Origin: Halomarina salina | Lineage (GTDB): Archaea > Halobacteriota > Halobacteria > Halobacteriales > Haloarculaceae | Reading direction: 5' to 3' | DNA length: 64,000 nt | Assembly: GCF_023074835.1 (NCBI RefSeq) | Contig: NZ_JALLGW010000001.1 | Span: forward strand, 2,108,001 to 2,172,000 | Part shown: piece after piece, positions 61,390 through 64,000 of the stretch | Layout of the letters: each line of letters starts with the position of its first letter | Numbering within the stretch: position 1 is the stretch's first letter | Translations under genes and position numbers: made by a program | Notes under the pieces: model-generated | Told to the model about the DNA's origin: nothing | What the model saw: only the letters and a program-made list of their open reading frames with translations | Databases searched by the model: none

Positions 61390-63198
61390 ATGTTCGACAA
61401 GGTACTCGTCGCGAACCGAGGGGAGATCGCGGTGCGCGTGATGCGCGCCTGCGAGGAACTCGACGTCGGGACGGTCGCTATCTACTCCAAGGCGGACAAG
61501 AACGCCGGGCACGTTCGCTACGCGGACGAAGCGTACAACGTCGGTCCTGCGCGCGCGGCCGACTCCTACCTGGACCAGGAGGCCATCGTCGAAGCGGCAC
61601 AGCAGGCTGGCGCGGACGCCATCCACCCCGGCTACGGTTTCCTCGCGGAGAACGCCGACTTCGCCGCGCGCGTCGAAGAAGCGGAGGGCATCACGTGGGT
61701 CGGGCCGACGAGCGACTCGATGGAGCAGATGGGCGAGAAGACCAACGCCCGGAAGGTCATGCAGGCCGCGGACGTCCCCATCGTCCCCGGGACGACCGAC
61801 CCCGCCGAGTCCGCGCAGGAGGTCAAGGACTTCGGGAACGAGCACGGTTACCCGGTCGCGATCAAGGCGGAGGGCGGTGGCGGTGGCCGCGGGATGAAGG
61901 TCGTCTGGGACGAGAGCGAGGCCGAGGAGCAGTTCGAGACGGCCAAGCGCGAGGGCGAGGCGTACTTCGACAACGACTCGGTCTACCTCGAACGCTACCT
62001 CGACCACCCGCGGCACATCGAGGTGCAGGTCATCGCCGACCACCACGGCAACGCCCGGCACCTCGGCGAACGCGACTGCTCGCTCCAGCGCCGCCACCAG
62101 AAGGTAATCGAGGAGGGGCCATCGCCCGCCCTCGACGAGGACCTGGCCGAGGAGATCCGCGAGTCCGCCCGCCGCGGCGTCGCGGAGGCGGACTACCGCA
62201 ACGCCGGGACCGTCGAGTTCCTCGTCAGCGACGGCGAGTTCTACTTCCTGGAGGTCAACACCCGCATCCAGGTCGAGCACACCGTCACCGAGGAGATTAC
62301 GGGCATCGACATCGTGAAGTGGCAACTGCGCGTCGCCGCCGGCGAGGAACTCGGCTTCTCGCAGGACGAGGTGGAGATAGAGGGCCACGCGATGGAGTTC
62401 CGCATCAACGCCGAGAACGCGGCGAACGACTTCGCGCCCGCGACCGGGAAGCTCTCGACGTACGACCCGCCCGGCGGCATCGGCGTCCGCATGGACGACG
62501 CGCTCCGGACCGGCGACACCATCGGCGGGGACTACGACTCGATGATAGCGAAGCTCGTCGTCTACGCGAGCGACCGCGAGGAGTGCATCGCGCGCTCGAA
62601 GCGCGCGCTCGCCGAGTACGACATCGAGGGCGTCACGACCATCATCCCGTTCCACCGGCTGATGCTCACCGACGAGAAGTTCGTCGGCGGGACGCACACC
62701 ACCGACTACCTCGACGAGGAACTGGACACCTCGCGCATCGACGAGGCCCAGGAGAAGTGGGGGAAGGAGACGGACGCGAGCGAAGAGGACGAGCAGGTCG
62801 TCGAGCGCGAGTTCACCGTCGAGGTCAACGGCAAGCGCTTCGAGGTGTCGCTCGAAGAGCGCGGCGAACTCGCCGTCGCTGCCGGCGGCGACTCCGGCGG
62901 CGGGAGCCGTCCGCAGAAGCGCTCGGGTGGCTCCGGTGGCGGTGGTGGTGGCTCCTCGGGCGACTCCGACGCCACCAGCGCCGCCGGCGACACGGTCACC
63001 GCAGAGATGCAGGGCACCATCCTCTCGGTCGGCGTCGCGGAGGGCGACGAGGTCGAGGCGGGCGACGTGCTCTGCGTCCTCGAAGCGATGAAGATGGAGA
63101 ACGACATCGTCGCCGAGCGCGGCGGCACCGTCACCGAGGTCGCCATCGGCGAGGGCGAGTCGGTGAACATGGGCGACGTGCTGGTCGTCATCGACTGA
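61390..63198 (+). CDS. pccA: Acyl-CoA carboxylase, biotin carboxylase plus BCCP subunit
   Basis: A 602-residue fused subunit. The N-terminal biotin carboxylase (about 1-450) starts [20 protein letters not shown] and has the ATP-grasp loop [12 protein letters not shown], then [19 protein letters not shown] Gly/Ser-rich linker (about 500-525) leads to the biotinyl domain with [10 protein letters not shown], biotin on K568. It works with PccB. It is separated from pccB/pccX by two genes on the opposite strand. Whether it uses propionyl- or acetyl-CoA depends on PccB. A GATAGAAAC box lies ~35 bases upstream. Confidence 0.95.
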   Translation: MFDKVLVANRGEIAVRVMRACEELDVGTVAIYSKADKNAGHVRYADEAYNVGPARAADSYLDQEAIVEAAQQAGADAIHPGYGFLAENADFAARVEEAEGITWVGPTSDSMEQMGEKTNARKVMQAADVPIVPGTTDPAESAQEVKDFGNEHGYPVAIKAEGGGGGRGMKVVWDESEAEEQFETAKREGEAYFDNDSVYLERYLDHPRHIEVQVIADHHGNARHLGERDCSLQRRHQKVIEEGPSPALDEDLAEEIRESARRGVAEADYRNAGTVEFLVSDGEFYFLEVNTRIQVEHTVTEEITGIDIVKWQLRVAAGEELGFSQDEVEIEGHAMEFRINAENAANDFAPATGKLSTYDPPGGIGVRMDDALRTGDTIGGDYDSMIAKLVVYASDREECIARSKRALAEYDIEGVTTIIPFHRLMLTDEKFVGGTHTTDYLDEELDTSRIDEAQEKWGKETDASEEDEQVVEREFTVEVNGKRFEVSLEERGELAVAAGGDSGGGSRPQKRSGGSGGGGGGSSGDSDATSAAGDTVTAEMQGTILSVGVAEGDEVEAGDVLCVLEAMKMENDIVAERGGTVTEVAIGEGESVNMGDVLVVID

Positions 63199-63363
63199 AC
63201 GCAGTCTCCCGCTCGTTCGTTCGCTACACGCTCTCGCTCGCGGTACAGTACGACGATTCGCTCACCGCTCAGCATCGCTCGCAGCGCAGCGCCGAACGAC
63301 CCCACCGACTGCGGGGCTCCCCGACCGTGGACGCTAAACCGCTTCGGCTCCTGTCACGAAACA

Positions 63364-63678
63364 ATGAGCACCGACGGCCAGACGGTCGACGAGAACGACC
63401 TGCGCGAACGAATCTCGACGTTCCTGATGCGCAACTTCCCGCAGATCAAGGGTCACGGCGGGAGCCACGAGATCCTCGACCTCGACGCCGAGGAGGGGTC
63501 GGTCACCATCGCGCTCGGCGGAGCGTGTGAGGGCTGTGGCGTCTCGCCGATGACCATCCAGGCGCTGGAGACGCGACTCCCCCGCGAGATACCGGAGATT
63601 CGAACGGTGCGCGCGGAGACGGGCGACTCGTTCGCGGAGGGCGGCCGCGGCTTCGACCCCGACGACGTGCCCTTCTGA
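63364..63678 (+). CDS. NifU C-terminal domain Fe-S assembly protein
   Basis: A 104-residue protein carrying the NifU C-terminal (Nfu) scaffold domain. The cluster-binding motif is GGACEGCGVSPMTIQALE with C55 and C58. Nfu proteins take a 4Fe-4S cluster from the assembly machine and pass it to targets. There is no other domain. A CTAAACC box 27 bases upstream of the ATG indicates a leaderless mRNA. The 165-base gap from pccA contains nothing else obvious. The target enzymes are unknown. Confidence 0.93.
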   Translation: MSTDGQTVDENDLRERISTFLMRNFPQIKGHGGSHEILDLDAEEGSVTIALGGACEGCGVSPMTIQALETRLPREIPEIRTVRAETGDSFAEGGRGFDPDDVPF

Positions 63679-63727
63679 CCGTCGAATCGACGGAACGCTT
63701 TTCTCTCGGCTTTCCCGACTGTTCGGT

Positions 63728-64000
63728 ATGCGAACATGGGCCGCACTGCTCGTCGTCGCGCTGGTCGTCCTGGCCGGCTGTGGGAGCAGTTCGGCGGTGG
63801 ACTCGGGCGACGGCGTCGCCGACATCACGCCGGCGTCGGTACCCACCGACCACCCGATGGACGACCGACCGCCGGGCGTCGGGCGGAGCGGGCTCAGCGA
63901 CCCCATCGCGCTGGCCGACGCCCACGCCGAGTCGCTCGTCAAGCGGAACTTCACGGTACGGACCCGCTCGGTGATTCGGGACTCGAACGGGACGGCCCTG
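63728..64000 (+). CDS. Lipoprotein, unknown (N-terminal part)
   Basis: Only the first 91 codons are inside the window. The signal peptide ends in a lipobox VVLAGCGSSS, so the Cys at residue 18 should be lipid-modified after export. The following region is Asp/Ser-rich and then helical (LADAHAESLVKRNFTVRTRS), resembling haloarchaeal surface lipoproteins with unknown ligands. A CTTTTCTC box ~27 bases upstream marks a leaderless start. The remainder lies past the right edge. Confidence 0.75.
   Translation, partial: MRTWAALLVVALVVLAGCGSSSAVDSGDGVADITPASVPTDHPMDDRPPGVGRSGLSDPIALADAHAESLVKRNFTVRTRSVIRDSNGTAL

Noticed and set aside
1-64000. CRISPR arrays, insertion sequences or prophage genes
   Set aside because: I saw no regularly spaced direct repeats, transposase motifs, integrase or phage structural genes.

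Overview
This window comes from the chromosome of an extremely halophilic archaeon (class Halobacteria). The evidence is very high GC, strongly acidic predicted proteins, archaeal-only genes (ribosomal protein S8e, RadB, a Cdc48-type AAA ATPase, HMG-CoA synthase, Bat-type HTH-10 regulators, a PGF-CTERM surface protein, a twin-arginine halolysin), and many start codons lying about 27 bases after a TATA-like box, as in leaderless haloarchaeal mRNAs. I cannot assign a genus. There is no insertion sequence, CRISPR array or prophage. The region is core-like, with one possible integration scar beside a tRNA gene.

Layout. 1-8.3 kb: end of a phosphoglycolate phosphatase-like gene, an MBL hydrolase, a membrane-anchored J-domain protein, a small zinc protein, pyrF, two tandem PHP-domain paralogues, an Old Yellow Enzyme-like reductase, a DUF2240 pair and rps8e. 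8.4-11 kb: divergent PhoU genes (one fused to an AbrB-type domain) and a DUF892 protein. 11-23 kb: Cdc48-type ATPase, larC, radB with a RuvC-like gene, regulators (XRE, winged helix, PAS/GAF/HTH-10), gcvT-gcvH, a CBS protein, a cold-shock protein. 23-31 kb: Na+/H+ antiporter, halolysin, NYN protein, acetyltransferase, TatD-like hydrolase, DUF2150 protein, HMG-CoA synthase. 31-41 kb: gcvPA-gcvPB, several small zinc proteins, a HAD hydrolase, a lipoamide-dehydrogenase-like flavoprotein, cobalamin adenosyltransferase, tRNA-Val(CAC), a MATE transporter. 41-55 kb: SDR, PGF-CTERM surface protein, ferredoxin, P450, sucC-sucD, two membrane proteins, quinone oxidoreductase, NSS transporter. 55-64 kb: YjbQ, uracil-DNA glycosylase-like protein, HTH-10 regulator, the pccB-pccX...pccA set, MOSC, GDPD, NifU-like protein, lipoprotein.

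The genes suggest two metabolic themes. Glycine cleavage is split into gcvT-gcvH and gcvPA-gcvPB, with a lipoamide-dehydrogenase-like flavoprotein nearby. Propionyl-CoA carboxylase, cobalamin adenosyltransferase and succinyl-CoA ligase fit the propionyl-CoA to succinate route, although the mutase and epimerase are not in the window.

Most interesting unexplained signals: (1) a ~100-nt structured element present twice (about 1.13-1.23 kb and 54.86-54.96 kb), both copies between convergent genes; (2) a possible pseudoknotted RNA at about 2.27-2.39 kb; (3) an 11-codon leader ORF whose stop overlaps the phoU start; (4) a 42-codon ORF joined by ATGA overlaps to both gcvPA and gcvPB; (5) a RuvC/RNase H-like gene following radB; (6) tRNA-derived fragments downstream of tRNA-Val. 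All functions are read from sequence motifs; no database search was run.
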